Translations under genes and position numbers: made by a program
Part shown: in pieces, positions 8,298 through 16,996 of the stretch
Numbering within the stretch: the stretch's first letter is position 1
Layout of the letters: each line of letters begins with the position of its first letter
Notes under the pieces: model-generated
The model's input: the letters and a program-made list of their open reading frames with translations, nothing else
Databases searched by the model: none
What the model was told of the DNA's origin: nothing
NCBI GenBank assembly: GCA_044870245.1
Contig: JBIOYR010000094.1
Span: 1 to 64,000 of the forward strand
Source of the DNA: DATAFF01 sp044870245
GTDB taxonomy: Bacteria > Pseudomonadota > Alphaproteobacteria > Rhizobiales > Aestuariivirgaceae
DNA length: 64,000 nucleotides
Direction of reading: 5' to 3'

Positions 8298-9004
8298 CGC
8301 CCACCCATGGCGAGCCCGTTGCCGCGCCCCGCCGTCCGCGGCAGCAGCTCGCGATAGAGCTTGCGGGCGAAGGCTTGCGCGAAGTCGCGATAATTGCTCG
8401 CCGAGACGGTGAACGAGCCCGGCCCGCCGCTCACCTGGCCGGCATAATAGTCGGCAAGGGCAGCGTCATCGGTGAGGATGGCAAGGCCGTTGACGGTGAT
8501 GCCGCGCCTGATCGCGAGCTGCCTGACCACGCCGGGCGGCGGGCCGGAATTGCTGCGACCGTCGCCGGAAATGTCGATCTTCCTCTCGCGGCCGTCGAAC
8601 TCATTGCCCTCGATCAGCCGGATGCCGCCGGCAATGGCATGGCCGATCGCCGTGTAGTAGCTGAGCGGGGCGCGCGGCGCCGCCGCGGTGTCGGCGGCGA
8701 ACGCCTCGACATCGTCAGGCGTCGCCAGCAAGCGCCAGGGCACCGCCTGGTGGGTGGTCGCCGTTCCCGACCATTGCATCACCGTCAGCGCCACGCCGCC
8801 CGGCTGATCGACAATGAGCGCGCTGACCGCGGGGCTGCGCAGCGCCGCGGCGATTCCTTCCATCTGCAGGCTGTATTCCGGATCATTGACCGACAGCGAG
8901 CAGTCGATCGCAAGCACGAGCTCGAGCCCGACTTCGCGTGCTGCCGCCCCGTGCGCCAGGGTCACGAGCAGGCATGCGGCAACTGACAAGGCCCGACCGG
9001 CCAT
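8294..9004 (-). CDS. DUF1194 (VWA-like) exported protein, copy 2
   Basis: The protein has 236 residues, with a signal peptide (cleavage near AAARE) and the same VWA-like architecture as its downstream neighbour. The first metal motif is altered to DCSLSV, and the second reads IDISGDGRSNSG. Sequence similarity along the whole length suggests a local tandem duplication, though the copies have diverged considerably. It lies 36 bases downstream of a secreted protein gene on the same strand. Function unknown. Confidence 0.85.
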   Translation of the reverse strand: MAGRALSVAACLLVTLAHGAAAREVGLELVLAIDCSLSVNDPEYSLQMEGIAAALRSPAVSALIVDQPGGVALTVMQWSGTATTHQAVPWRLLATPDDVEAFAADTAAAPRAPLSYYTAIGHAIAGGIRLIEGNEFDGRERKIDISGDGRSNSGPPPGVVRQLAIRRGITVNGLAILTDDAALADYYAGQVSGGPGSFTVSASNYRDFAQAFARKLYRELLPRTAGRGNGLAMGGR

Positions 9005-9040
9005 GCGCGGTCCTCCCCGGGCGAGGATAGCATGCGCTGC

Positions 9041-9667
9041 TCAGCGCCGCCCGGCATATGTCACGGTTTCGGCCAGCTCCTCGAACGCTGCCTCATGCTC
9101 GCCGAACTGCTCCGGCGAGGCCCAGAACATCATCTGGAAATTGCCGACATCGGGAATGCCGCCATAGATGTTGCGGTACCGGAAGCTGACGCCGGCCTTG
9201 AGCACGACGGTGTAGTCGAGGACCCCGAGCTCGTGGCCGTTGATGGTGCGGGTGCTGTCGCTCACATCCTTGACCTCGCGGATTTCCGGATTGTCCTTGA
9301 CGGTGGCGAGCACCAGCTCCTTCATCTGCGGCGTGGCAAGCGGCGACGCCTCCGTGACGATCCCGGCATAGGCGGTGGAGGTCGGGTCGGTGAACAGGCT
9401 CTCGAAGAAATAGCGCTCGCCCTGCGAGGTCCAGGTGCCGCTCTTGACGCAGAGCGACAGCGACAGCTTCCGGCTCTGCCACACCTGATTTTCCGGGCAG
9501 TCCTTCGGCGTCGGCGCCAGCTCGTCGACGAAGCGCCAGGTCCTGTCCTCGAAGATCGCGATCGCGCGTCCCCCGACCGTTGCCCGGCCGACCTCGCGCG
9601 CCGACGCCGCCGCACCGGCCAGCAGCAGGGCGACGATCAGGGTTGTGATGAACCGTGGCGAAACCAT
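9041..9667 (-). CDS. Secreted hypothetical protein
   Basis: The protein has 208 residues with a clear signal peptide (hydrophobic core about 8-20, cleavage near ASARE). After it comes a short segment that looks like a small beta unit (VGGRAIAIFEDRTWRFVDE). Two cysteines (in KDCPEN and SLCVKSG) could form a disulfide. The rest is a mixed alpha/beta domain with no motif I recognise. It shares a minus-strand run with the DMT exporter upstream (overlapping its 3' end by 31 bases) and the DUF1194 pair downstream, so a periplasmic role linked to DUF1194 is possible but not shown. Confidence 0.7.
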   Translation of the reverse strand: MVSPRFITTLIVALLLAGAAASAREVGRATVGGRAIAIFEDRTWRFVDELAPTPKDCPENQVWQSRKLSLSLCVKSGTWTSQGERYFFESLFTDPTSTAYAGIVTEASPLATPQMKELVLATVKDNPEIREVKDVSDSTRTINGHELGVLDYTVVLKAGVSFRYRNIYGGIPDVGNFQMMFWASPEQFGEHEAAFEELAETVTYAGRR

Positions 9668-10593
9668 CGACGCTGCCTCTGCTTCAGGGTTGACTCCAGA
9701 ATCGTGTAGAGGCCGCTGCCGGCAATCAGCACGATGCCGAGGAATGCGAGGGAATCAGGGATGAACCCGAATACCGCCCAGCCCAGGATCAGCGACCAGG
9801 CGATGATCGTATAGCGGAAAGGCGCGGTGGCGGCGATACCCGCGACCCGCACCGCCTGCACCGTCAAAAGTTGCCCGGCGATCAGGAACAGCGCCGCCAG
9901 CGCCAGCGTCATCGCGGTGCCGGCATCCATCGGTTCGAGCCCTTCGATGGCTGACCAGGCGGCACCGCCGAGGGTGACCAGCACCGCCGTCGTCAGCGTC
10001 ACCACTGCCGAGGGGATCTGCGCGCCGATATTGCGCGTCACCAGATCGCGGAACGCGACGGCCACCATGGCACCGGCCGCCAGGATCACCGCCGGATTGA
10101 AGCTGTTGCTGCCCGGCTTGATGATCGCCATCACGCCGATGAGCCCCACCGCGATCGCTGCGAGCCGCAGCCGTCCGACCCTCTCCCCGAGCAGCAGCAT
10201 CGCCAACAGGGTGGCGGTGAGCGGCACCGCCTGCATCACCGCGGTGACATTGGGCAGCGGCATATGGAACAGCGCCGCGATGAACAGCCCCGTCGCCACC
10301 AGGTCGAGCAGCGCGCGGACGACCACGTCGCGGTCGAAGGCAAAACGGATCCGGTGAAAATGGCCGCTGACCGTCACCAGCCCGAAGATCATCGCCGTCG
10401 CGAACAGCCCGCGCAGGAACACGAACTCGCCGATGCCGACCTTGGTCGACAGAAGCTTGGTCATCGTGTCGTTGAGGATGAAGCAGCACATCGACAGCGA
10501 CATCAGCAGGCCGCCGCGCAGCTCGCCGGCCTCGCTGTCGCCTGCCCGTGCTGTCAATGGGGCAGGCGAGCTGTCAGGATGGCTGCTGACCAT
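9637..10593 (-). CDS. DMT superfamily (EamA) transporter
   Basis: From the ATG at 10593 the protein has about 318 residues with ten hydrophobic helices arranged as two EamA repeats (about residues 25-165 and 175-305). This is the layout of drug/metabolite exporters in the inner membrane. The substrate is not predictable. An in-frame TTG at 10614 is an alternative start; either way the start overlaps the end of the SDR gene. The neighbouring SDR and secreted proteins give no clear metabolic hint. Confidence 0.85.
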   Translation of the reverse strand: MVSSHPDSSPAPLTARAGDSEAGELRGGLLMSLSMCCFILNDTMTKLLSTKVGIGEFVFLRGLFATAMIFGLVTVSGHFHRIRFAFDRDVVVRALLDLVATGLFIAALFHMPLPNVTAVMQAVPLTATLLAMLLLGERVGRLRLAAIAVGLIGVMAIIKPGSNSFNPAVILAAGAMVAVAFRDLVTRNIGAQIPSAVVTLTTAVLVTLGGAAWSAIEGLEPMDAGTAMTLALAALFLIAGQLLTVQAVRVAGIAATAPFRYTIIAWSLILGWAVFGFIPDSLAFLGIVLIAGSGLYTILESTLKQRQRRWFRHGSSQP

Positions 10594-11332
10594 CGGCGCT
10601 GGAATCGATGACAATGGATGCGAAGCTCAGGTGTCGAGGCCGGGTCAATATGAACAGCGCCGCATCGATGACGTCGCGATTGTTGGCGCGCGCCACCGGC
10701 CCGCGCTCCGCTTCCCACGCATCGGGCTCGAGCGGCGACAGATCATCGAGATTGGGCGGATAGATCGCGCTGACCCGCACCGGCCGGTCCCGCAGCTCCT
10801 GTCTCAGCCCGTCGACCAGCCCGGCCTGGCCGTGCTTGGCGGCAAGAAAGGCGATGGACGTTCCGGCGAGCGAGGCATTGGGCAGGCCCGCCGTCGACAC
10901 GATCGTGAGGATGTCGCCGGCGCCCGAGGCCTCGAGAAGCGGCAGGAGCCCGCGGGTCAGCAGCAGCGTTCCGGTGAGGCCCGAGGTGATCGTCGTCACG
11001 ATCGAATAGGCGTCATGGCTGTCCATCGGGCCTGCCAGCCATTGCGCGCCATTGTTGATCAGCACGTCGATCGGCTCGCCGGCATCGCGCATTCCCTTGG
11101 CCCACTGCGTCACCTCGCCGGGGTCGCTGAGGTCGAGATGCTCGGTCCGCGGCCGCGAACCGTAGCGGTCGCGGATGGCCTCCGCCGTTGCACCGAGAGC
11201 TTCCGGATTGCGACCCGTCATGATCACGCGGGCGCCGAGTTCACTGAGCACCGAGGAAAAGGCTGCTCCGAGACCGCGCCCCGCCCCCGTCACCACCACG
11301 GTTTTCCCGGCCAGCCGCTGGACCGACATCAT
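10574..11332 (-). CDS. Short-chain dehydrogenase/reductase family protein with Phe at the catalytic Tyr
   Basis: The protein has 252 residues with a Rossmann fold. The cofactor loop is TGAGRGLG (about 16-23), the structural motif is NNGA, and the active-site Ser lies in IVSTAG. The YxxxK motif reads F-L-A-A-K (Phe162, Lys166), so the tyrosine acid/base is missing. It may be an inactive SDR or use another proton donor. It is the first gene of the minus-strand group leading to the DMT exporter. The MITE-like element lies just upstream of its start, in what should be its promoter region. Confidence 0.85.
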   Translation of the reverse strand: MMSVQRLAGKTVVVTGAGRGLGAAFSSVLSELGARVIMTGRNPEALGATAEAIRDRYGSRPRTEHLDLSDPGEVTQWAKGMRDAGEPIDVLINNGAQWLAGPMDSHDAYSIVTTITSGLTGTLLLTRGLLPLLEASGAGDILTIVSTAGLPNASLAGTSIAFLAAKHGQAGLVDGLRQELRDRPVRVSAIYPPNLDDLSPLEPDAWEAERGPVARANNRDVIDAALFILTRPRHLSFASIVIDSSADGQQPS

Positions 11333-11359
11333 GACCTCATCGCCGCAATGCGGGCGAGT

Positions 11360-11633
11360 CTAGAGCATGATGTGATTAGGTGGAACCACCTGCGCCGAGG
11401 CGATTTGGCCGCGTGGGCAGGAGAATGGCCGATGGGCGTATCGGGAATACGTCCGAGGCCTTCGACGAAACCCACGCGGCAAAAGGGCCCGGCCCTTCGG
11501 GTTGCGCCGCGGCGGCCGCCCGCGGCGTCGCCGCGCTTGCCCGATGTCCCGCATCGCGCTGCGCGCGTTTCCTGGCGGCTCGACTCGCCGCAACGCAACG
11601 CAGGCGGGTCAACTTAATCACATCATGCTCTAG
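11360..11633. mobile_element. MITE-like non-autonomous element with 19-bp perfect (about 40-bp imperfect) terminal inverted repeats
   Basis: The left end 11360-11378 (CTAGAGCATGATGTGATTA) and the right end 11615-11633 are exact reverse complements. The inverted match continues inward at about 14 of 21 positions. The interior (about 235 bases) is GC-rich, including a GCGGCGGCC-type tract, and contains no credible gene, although open frames run through it. The CTAG (or TA within it) at each border could be a duplicated target, as in IS630/Tc1-type or CTAG-targeting elements (inference). It fills the 374-base gap between the SDR and RlpA-like genes; nothing else was seen there. Confidence 0.8.
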
Positions 11634-11706
11634 CAGGCTCGCCGAGCTGACGGAAAGGCTGTGTGATCCGGGGGCTGTCGCCATGCCCCCGGATCAGCGA
11701 ATTCGA

Positions 11707-12060
11707 TTATCGAATGACCTCGAGCGATACCTTGGCGAGACCGGCGGCATGGAGGCCGATTGCCCGGGCAGCGCCGAACGCCAGGTCGATCACCCGGCCA
11801 CGCACGAACGGGCCGCGATCATTGATGCGAACCACCACCGATCGCCCGGTCCGGACATTCATCACCTTGACCTTGGTTCCGAACGGAAGTGAGCGATGGG
11901 CGGCAGTCAACCCGTGCGGGTTGAAGCGTTCGCCATTGGCTGTTTTCGAGCCGGATTTGTAATAGGACGCCAAACCTACCTGTGCATTGGCGTCCGAACC
12001 GGAAGCCCCTGCAAAAACGACGAACGTGGTGAGCAAAGCAGCTGACGCTATTTTTTTCAT
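11707..12060 (-). CDS. Small RlpA-like double-psi beta-barrel protein
   Basis: The protein has 117 residues. A signal peptide (cleavage near ANAQV at about 27) is followed by a single double-psi beta-barrel domain. It contains the RlpA signatures ASYYKSGSKTANGERFNPHGLT, split here as ASYYKSGSKTANGE then RFNPHGLTAAH, and NDRGPFVRGRVIDLA. RlpA proteins are septal lytic transglycosylases or barrel domains that bind peptidoglycan. There is no SPOR domain and no lipobox, so this is a minimal periplasmic version. Rhizobia often carry several such short copies. The upstream 243 bases are non-coding and presumably hold its promoter. Confidence 0.85.
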   Translation of the reverse strand: MKKIASAALLTTFVVFAGASGSDANAQVGLASYYKSGSKTANGERFNPHGLTAAHRSLPFGTKVKVMNVRTGRSVVVRINDRGPFVRGRVIDLAFGAARAIGLHAAGLAKVSLEVIR

Positions 12061-12303
12061 GAGACCCCATCTTCGACAGTGAACCTCTCCCCCGCTTGCA
12101 ACGGAGGCGATCGGACGCGCTGAGCGTGTCCGAACAGCCGCGAGAACGTACCGGAGAATGTGACGAGAAATCGGCTACTATCCGGAAAATTGCGGGTAAA
12201 TGCGGATGTGTGCAATCAAAGGATGTATACCCTAGCGGCATAGCACGAGGCATGATTGCACCCGCAACCAAAGGATTAAAGCCTGTTTGGTTTGACTACT
12301 GTC

Positions 12304-14502
12304 TTATGGGCCGCGGTTGACCAGACGTACGGCCTGACACGCGAACGCATAAAGAAGCGAAGTGGTTTCCGTTGCCCCGAAACGGCCCGATTCTCCCATG
12401 TGCCCCGACGCCATCGCGGTCTTGAGCAGGATCGGCTTGTCGCCGGTCGTGTTCGCCCTGAGCCTCGCCACCCACTTTGCCGGCTCCCAATAGGTCACCC
12501 GTGAATCGGTGAGCCCGGCCACGGCCAGGATCGCCGGGTAGGGCTGGGGCGCGATGTTGTCATAGGGCGAATAGGACAGGAGCCACTCGAGCACGGTGCG
12601 CGAGGCGAGGGGATCGCCGAATTCCGAATAGTCCGATGGGGTGAGCGGCAGCTCGGGATCGAGCAGCGTGTTGACGACGTCGACGAATGGCACGTCGGCG
12701 ACGATGCTGGCGAACAGCTCGGGCCGGCGGTTTGCCACCACCCCCATCAGCGTGCCGCCGGCCGAGGCGCCGAGCCCGACAATTCTGCCCCTGGCCGTGT
12801 AGCGCTGCTCGATCAGATGAAGGCAGACATCGATATAATCGTTGAAGGTGTTGTTGCGGCGGTCGCGCCGCCCCGCCTTGTACCATGCGCGGCCCTTGTC
12901 GTCGCCGCCGCGGACATGCGCGATCGCATAGATCATGCCGCGATCGACCAGCGAGAACGGATCGCTCTGGAATCCCGCCGCCGAGCCCAGCGAATAAGCG
13001 CCATAGGCTTCGAGCAGCAATGGCGAGGAGCCATCGAGAGCCTGGCCCTTGCGATAGAGCAGCGTGATCGGAACGCTCTCGCCGTCGCGCGCCGGTGCTT
13101 CGAGGCGGCGGACCACATAGGCAGCCGGATCATGGCCGCTCGGAATACGCTGCTCCTTGCGCAGCACCATCTGACCCGTCGCCATATCATAGTCGAACCA
13201 CTTCTCCGGCACCGCCGGCGAGGACATGGTGAAGCGGACCAGGTTGCCTTCGAAATCATCGACGCCGACCAGCGACAGCGCATAGGCCTCGTCCGGAAAG
13301 GCAATGGTCCGCTCCTGACCGTCGCTGAGCCGCCTGACGATGATGCGCGGGAGTGCGCCCGCCCTTTCGAGCCACACCAGATGGTCCTTCGAGAGATCGA
13401 ACGACAGGATGGTGCGGCGCGGATCATGCGGCACGATGTCGGTCCAGTTGTGCGGCTCCGGCGATGCTTCGGGCGCCGCCACGATGCGGAACTCCTCGGC
13501 ATCGAGATCGGTGGAGATCAGGAATCGCTCGCCGTCATGGTCGAGGGTGCACAGCCCGCCGGTGCCGCGGGCGATGACCCGGCGCGGCGGCTTGTCGATC
13601 TGCTCCAGATCGATCACCGTGACCTCCGAATCATCGGCGCTCGTCGCCGCGGCGATGGCGAACCGCTCGGACGCCGAGGAATAGAGCGCCAGCGGGAAGC
13701 TCGGATCGCTCTCGCGCAGCAACAGGCGATCGTCGCCCTGCGGCGTGCCCAGCCGATGCATCGCGACGGCGAGACTGCGGTTCTCCTTGTCGAGCGGCTG
13801 GTAGAAGAGCGACCGGCCGTCCCGCGACCACACGACGCTCGTTCCCGCCGACTCGATCTGATCGTCGAGCTCGCGTCCGCTGGCCACATCGCGGATCTTG
13901 ATGGTGAAACGCTCCGCACCCGTGCGATCGGCGCTCCAGGCGATCATCCGGTGATCGGGCGATGGCTCGAATCCGCCCGGATCGAAGTAATCCTGGTTCT
14001 TGCCGAGAAGCTCGAAATCGAGCACCACCTCCTGGCGCTCCTTGCCGATTGAGCGGCGCAGCACCCGATAGTGCTCGGCCCCCGCCACGAAGGCCGTGGC
14101 ATATTCGAACGGCCCATTCCGCATGAAGGGTGACGAATCGTCTTTCTCGACCCGCCCTTCGATCTCCTTCTTGAGCGTCGTCATGAGCGGACGCAGCGGT
14201 TCGAGCCAGGCATCCGCATAGGCGTTCTCCGCCTCGATATGGCGGCGGATGTCTTGCGGGAGCTTTTGCGGATCGGCCAGCACCTCGCGCCAATTGTCCG
14301 CTTTCAGCCAGCCATAGGGGTCGATGAGCGCAATGCCGTTGACCGTCCGGATGCTGGTTCGGATTTCCGCGACCGGCGGTCGGGGCATGGTCCCGACCGC
14401 GCGGGCCAAAGGCGCGCCGAGGATTGCCGAAAGGCTGCCCGCCGCTGCCGTCGCGAGCAATCGTCGTCGCGACATGCTGCAGGCAGTGGAACGCCAGCTC
14501 AC
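12304..14502 (-). CDS. S9 prolyl-oligopeptidase family serine peptidase, Tat-exported
   Basis: The protein has 732 residues. The N-terminus carries a twin-arginine type signal (SRRRLLATAAAG, hydrophobic core, ALARA cleavage region), so it is predicted to reach the periplasm folded. A beta-propeller region spans about 70-460. The C-terminal alpha/beta-hydrolase domain has the nucleophile in GLGASAGGTLMG, the acid in LTDSRVTYWEP and the His in SGHMGESGRFG, as in oligopeptidase B. The GTG at 14502 has GAGGA upstream and overlaps the stop of the preceding gene; an ATG at 14475 is the alternative. A cytoplasmic-type paralogue lies at 20.5-22.6 kb. It is last in the operon with the aspartoacylase-like gene. 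Confidence 0.9.
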   Translation of the reverse strand: MSWRSTACSMSRRRLLATAAAGSLSAILGAPLARAVGTMPRPPVAEIRTSIRTVNGIALIDPYGWLKADNWREVLADPQKLPQDIRRHIEAENAYADAWLEPLRPLMTTLKKEIEGRVEKDDSSPFMRNGPFEYATAFVAGAEHYRVLRRSIGKERQEVVLDFELLGKNQDYFDPGGFEPSPDHRMIAWSADRTGAERFTIKIRDVASGRELDDQIESAGTSVVWSRDGRSLFYQPLDKENRSLAVAMHRLGTPQGDDRLLLRESDPSFPLALYSSASERFAIAAATSADDSEVTVIDLEQIDKPPRRVIARGTGGLCTLDHDGERFLISTDLDAEEFRIVAAPEASPEPHNWTDIVPHDPRRTILSFDLSKDHLVWLERAGALPRIIVRRLSDGQERTIAFPDEAYALSLVGVDDFEGNLVRFTMSSPAVPEKWFDYDMATGQMVLRKEQRIPSGHDPAAYVVRRLEAPARDGESVPITLLYRKGQALDGSSPLLLEAYGAYSLGSAAGFQSDPFSLVDRGMIYAIAHVRGGDDKGRAWYKAGRRDRRNNTFNDYIDVCLHLIEQRYTARGRIVGLGASAGGTLMGVVANRRPELFASIVADVPFVDVVNTLLDPELPLTPSDYSEFGDPLASRTVLEWLLSYSPYDNIAPQPYPAILAVAGLTDSRVTYWEPAKWVARLRANTTGDKPILLKTAMASGHMGESGRFGATETTSLLYAFACQAVRLVNRGP

Positions 14503-15542
14503 AGGATCTCGTCCTCGTCATACAGCACGGCCGCCTCCGCCTCGCCGCCGATCTGACCGATCCGGGCGAGCGTCGTCGCCGCGTCCTTCACCCGCGCGAC
14601 ATGGAACAGGGCATCGCCGCGATTGACCACCGGCAGATTGGTGTGACCGATGATGATCCCGTCCTCTGGCGCGACGACCGGCGTCCGCCGCTCGCCGAAC
14701 GGGTCGGAGATCTCGCCCAGAATCTCGCCGCGGCGCACCATTTCGCCCTTGAGGTAGCGCGTCGACAGGATGCCGCCGTCCGGTGCCCTGAGCCAGATCG
14801 AGGATTGCGAGATTGCCGGTTGGATGCGACTGAACCTGACCGAGGGATCGGCGATCATGCCCAGCGCCTTCATCACCCTGAGGATCCCGAGCACCCCCAC
14901 CCGCACCGACATCTCGTCGAGCCTGAGCGCCTCGCCCCCCTCATAGAGCAGGACCTTCACCCCGGCATTGCGGGCATGCTGGCGGAGCGATCCGTCCCTG
15001 AGCTTCGAGATCAGGATGACCGGCGCCCCGAACGCCTCGGCCAAGTCGATCAGCTCCGGCTGCTCGGGTGCGATGCGCACCTGCGGCAGGTTGATCCGGT
15101 GCGCCCCGGCCGAATGCAGGTCGATGCCATATTGCGACCGGAGCACCACCTCGCGCAGGAACAGGTCGGCGAGGATCGAGGCGAGCGACCCGCGGTCGGA
15201 GCCGGGAAAGCTGCGATTGAGATCGCGCCCGTCGGGCAGGTAGCGGGACTGGCTCAGGAACCCGAGCGAATTGACGATCGGCACCGCCAGCAGCGTGCCG
15301 GCGATGGTCTGGAGCGCCTCGTCCTTGAGGACGCGGCGGATGATTTCGACCCCGGTGATCTCGTCGCCATGCACCGCGCCTGCGAGGAACAGCACCGGTC
15401 CAGGCGCCGCCCCATTGACCACCCGGACCGGCAGCGTCATCGGCATGTGGTTCGACAGCATGCTGACGCTGAGATCGACGGTTCGCTGGATGCCCGGCGG
15501 GATCGCAATCTCGCCGATGATGAAATCCTCGCGTTTCAGCAT
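14499..15542 (-). CDS. Succinylglutamate desuccinylase/aspartoacylase family metallo-hydrolase
   Basis: The protein has 347 residues. The zinc-binding motif is in GAVHGDEITGVE (H-x2-E), a third ligand His is in IDLHSAGAHR, and a candidate catalytic Glu is in YEGGEALRLDE. The family is zinc-dependent carboxypeptidase-like and hydrolyses N-acyl amino acids or peptides. A C-terminal beta domain (about 250-347, lipoyl-like GxxxGEI turns) is also present. It follows rimK by 28 bases and overlaps the S9 peptidase gene by four. In this context it may act on glutamyl or acyl-amino-acid products of the ATP-grasp enzyme (inference). Confidence 0.85.
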   Translation of the reverse strand: MLKREDFIIGEIAIPPGIQRTVDLSVSMLSNHMPMTLPVRVVNGAAPGPVLFLAGAVHGDEITGVEIIRRVLKDEALQTIAGTLLAVPIVNSLGFLSQSRYLPDGRDLNRSFPGSDRGSLASILADLFLREVVLRSQYGIDLHSAGAHRINLPQVRIAPEQPELIDLAEAFGAPVILISKLRDGSLRQHARNAGVKVLLYEGGEALRLDEMSVRVGVLGILRVMKALGMIADPSVRFSRIQPAISQSSIWLRAPDGGILSTRYLKGEMVRRGEILGEISDPFGERRTPVVAPEDGIIIGHTNLPVVNRGDALFHVARVKDAATTLARIGQIGGEAEAAVLYDEDEIL

Positions 15543-15570
15543 GGGCGAAGCTCTCTCCTGAACGGCGAAA

Positions 15571-16476
15571 TCAGCCGCGGCCGCGCGTCCGGGTTTGACC
15601 CGGCCGATGCTTTTCCTCGATAAATTCCACGATCTTGGCGGCGATGTCGATTCCTGTCGCCGCCTCGATTCCCTCGAGCCCCGGCGAGGAATTGACCTCC
15701 ATCACCACCTCCCCCTTGGCCGACCGCAGCATGTCGACGCCGGCCACGTTGAGGCCCATGGTGCGGGCCGCCCGCAGCGCCGTCTTGCGCTCCTGGGGGC
15801 TGATGTCGACCGACCGGGCCGAGCCGCCGCGGTGCAGATTGGAACGGAAGTCGCCGGCCGGCCCACGCCGCTCCATCGCGGCCACCACCTCGCCGCCGAT
15901 CACGAAGGCGCGGATGTCGCGGCCCGACGACTCGCGGATGAATTCCTGGACCAGGATATTGGTGTTGGCGCCGCGAAACGCCTCGATCATCGACTTGGCC
16001 GACTGATGGGTTTCCCCGAGCACCACCCCGATGCCTTGCGTGCCCTCGAGCAGCTTGATCACCACCGGCGCGCCGCCGGCGATCTCGATCACCTCATCCG
16101 CCTTGGTCGTGTAATGGGCAAAGGCGGTGACCGGCAGGCCGACCCCGTCGCGGGCCAGCAGCTGCAGGCATCTGAGCTTGTCGCGCGAGCGTCCGATCGC
16201 CACCGATTCATTGAGCGGCCACACCCCCATCATCTCGAACTGCCGCAAGACGGCGAGACCGAAAAAAGTCCGCGAGGCGGCGATCCGCGGGATCACCGCG
16301 TCGAAGCCGGTCAGCGTCGTGCCGCGAAAGCGCAAGGATGGCTGCATCGACGTGATGCTGACATGGCATCTCAGATAATCGATCGGCACGATCTCATGGC
16401 CGCGGTCCTTGGCAGCCTGGATCAATCGCAGATGCGAATAAAGCTTGGCATTGCGCGTCAGCAGCGCCAGCTTCAT
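15571..16476 (-). CDS. rimK: RimK-type ATP-grasp alpha-L-glutamate ligase
   Basis: The protein has 301 residues, the usual RimK size. The ATP-grasp fold is visible: the central LLEGTQGIGVVLGE loop binds ATP, QEFIRESSGRDIRAFVIG holds catalytic residues, and VAGVDMLRS...VMEVNSSPGLEGIE is the metal-binding C-terminus. Family members add glutamate to the C-terminus of ribosomal protein S6 or make gamma-/alpha-glutamyl peptides. The four-base overlap with the upstream protease gene and the aspartoacylase-like gene downstream form a recognised rimK neighbourhood. The true substrate here is not determined. Confidence 0.9.
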   Translation of the reverse strand: MKLALLTRNAKLYSHLRLIQAAKDRGHEIVPIDYLRCHVSITSMQPSLRFRGTTLTGFDAVIPRIAASRTFFGLAVLRQFEMMGVWPLNESVAIGRSRDKLRCLQLLARDGVGLPVTAFAHYTTKADEVIEIAGGAPVVIKLLEGTQGIGVVLGETHQSAKSMIEAFRGANTNILVQEFIRESSGRDIRAFVIGGEVVAAMERRGPAGDFRSNLHRGGSARSVDISPQERKTALRAARTMGLNVAGVDMLRSAKGEVVMEVNSSPGLEGIEAATGIDIAAKIVEFIEEKHRPGQTRTRGRG

Positions 16477-16982
16477 GACGCCGTCCTGCGTGACAGGCTC
16501 TGCTGGGCGGCGCGCGTCAGCAGGAAGCTCCTGCCGGGATGGATGACGAAGCGCCCGCGCAGCGTCGCCCGGCCAAGCAGCATCGGCATTCCCATCTCAT
16601 TGCGGTCGGTCAGCGTCACCAGCGCCCGCCATCGGGTCTGGCCAAGCTCGATCTCGGTCTCCACGACCCATCGGTCCTCGACCGTGCCGGTGCTGCTCCG
16701 CACCCGCTTGACGCCGTGCAGCGGCAGGTCGCAGGCGCGCGTGATGTGGCGGGCTTCGTCGATGAACGCATCGAAGCGCACGCGCCGCTCGCCTTCGGCC
16801 GAATGAACGACGATGTTCTCCGCATGAAGCGCTGCCGATACCGCACCGGTGTCGGCCTTGGCCGGGATCGGCCCGATTTCGAGCTCCGGCAGGTTCACGA
16901 GTTCCCGCCAGCCGGCGAGCATCGCCGGCCCGATGCGGCTGCGCCGCCGCTTCTTGAGCTTGCGTGGCTTCGGTTTCTTCAT
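16473..16982 (-). CDS. RimB-type retropepsin-like (DUF785, 'ATP-dependent zinc protease') protein
   Basis: The protein has 169 residues. A very basic N-terminal tail (KKPKPRKLKKRRRSR) precedes a single retropepsin-like beta domain. The catalytic loop AKADTGAVSAALHA carries the Asp-Thr-Gly-Ala signature, and a late MPMLLGRATLRGRF corresponds to the hydrophobic-hydrophobic-Gly motif. Homologues are encoded next to rimK and in pseudomonads cooperate with it in S6 modification. The older zinc-protease name is misleading. The gene is 14 bases after ribB and overlaps rimK by four. Confidence 0.85.
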   Translation of the reverse strand: MKKPKPRKLKKRRRSRIGPAMLAGWRELVNLPELEIGPIPAKADTGAVSAALHAENIVVHSAEGERRVRFDAFIDEARHITRACDLPLHGVKRVRSSTGTVEDRWVVETEIELGQTRWRALVTLTDRNEMGMPMLLGRATLRGRFVIHPGRSFLLTRAAQQSLSRRTAS

Positions 16983-16996
16983 CGCGCGGGGAGCCC

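Noticed and set aside
11360..11633. Small proteins encoded within the MITE-like element
   Set aside because: Frames run through on both strands, but they have low-complexity Arg/Ala/Pro composition and start or end in the terminal repeats. They are carried passively.
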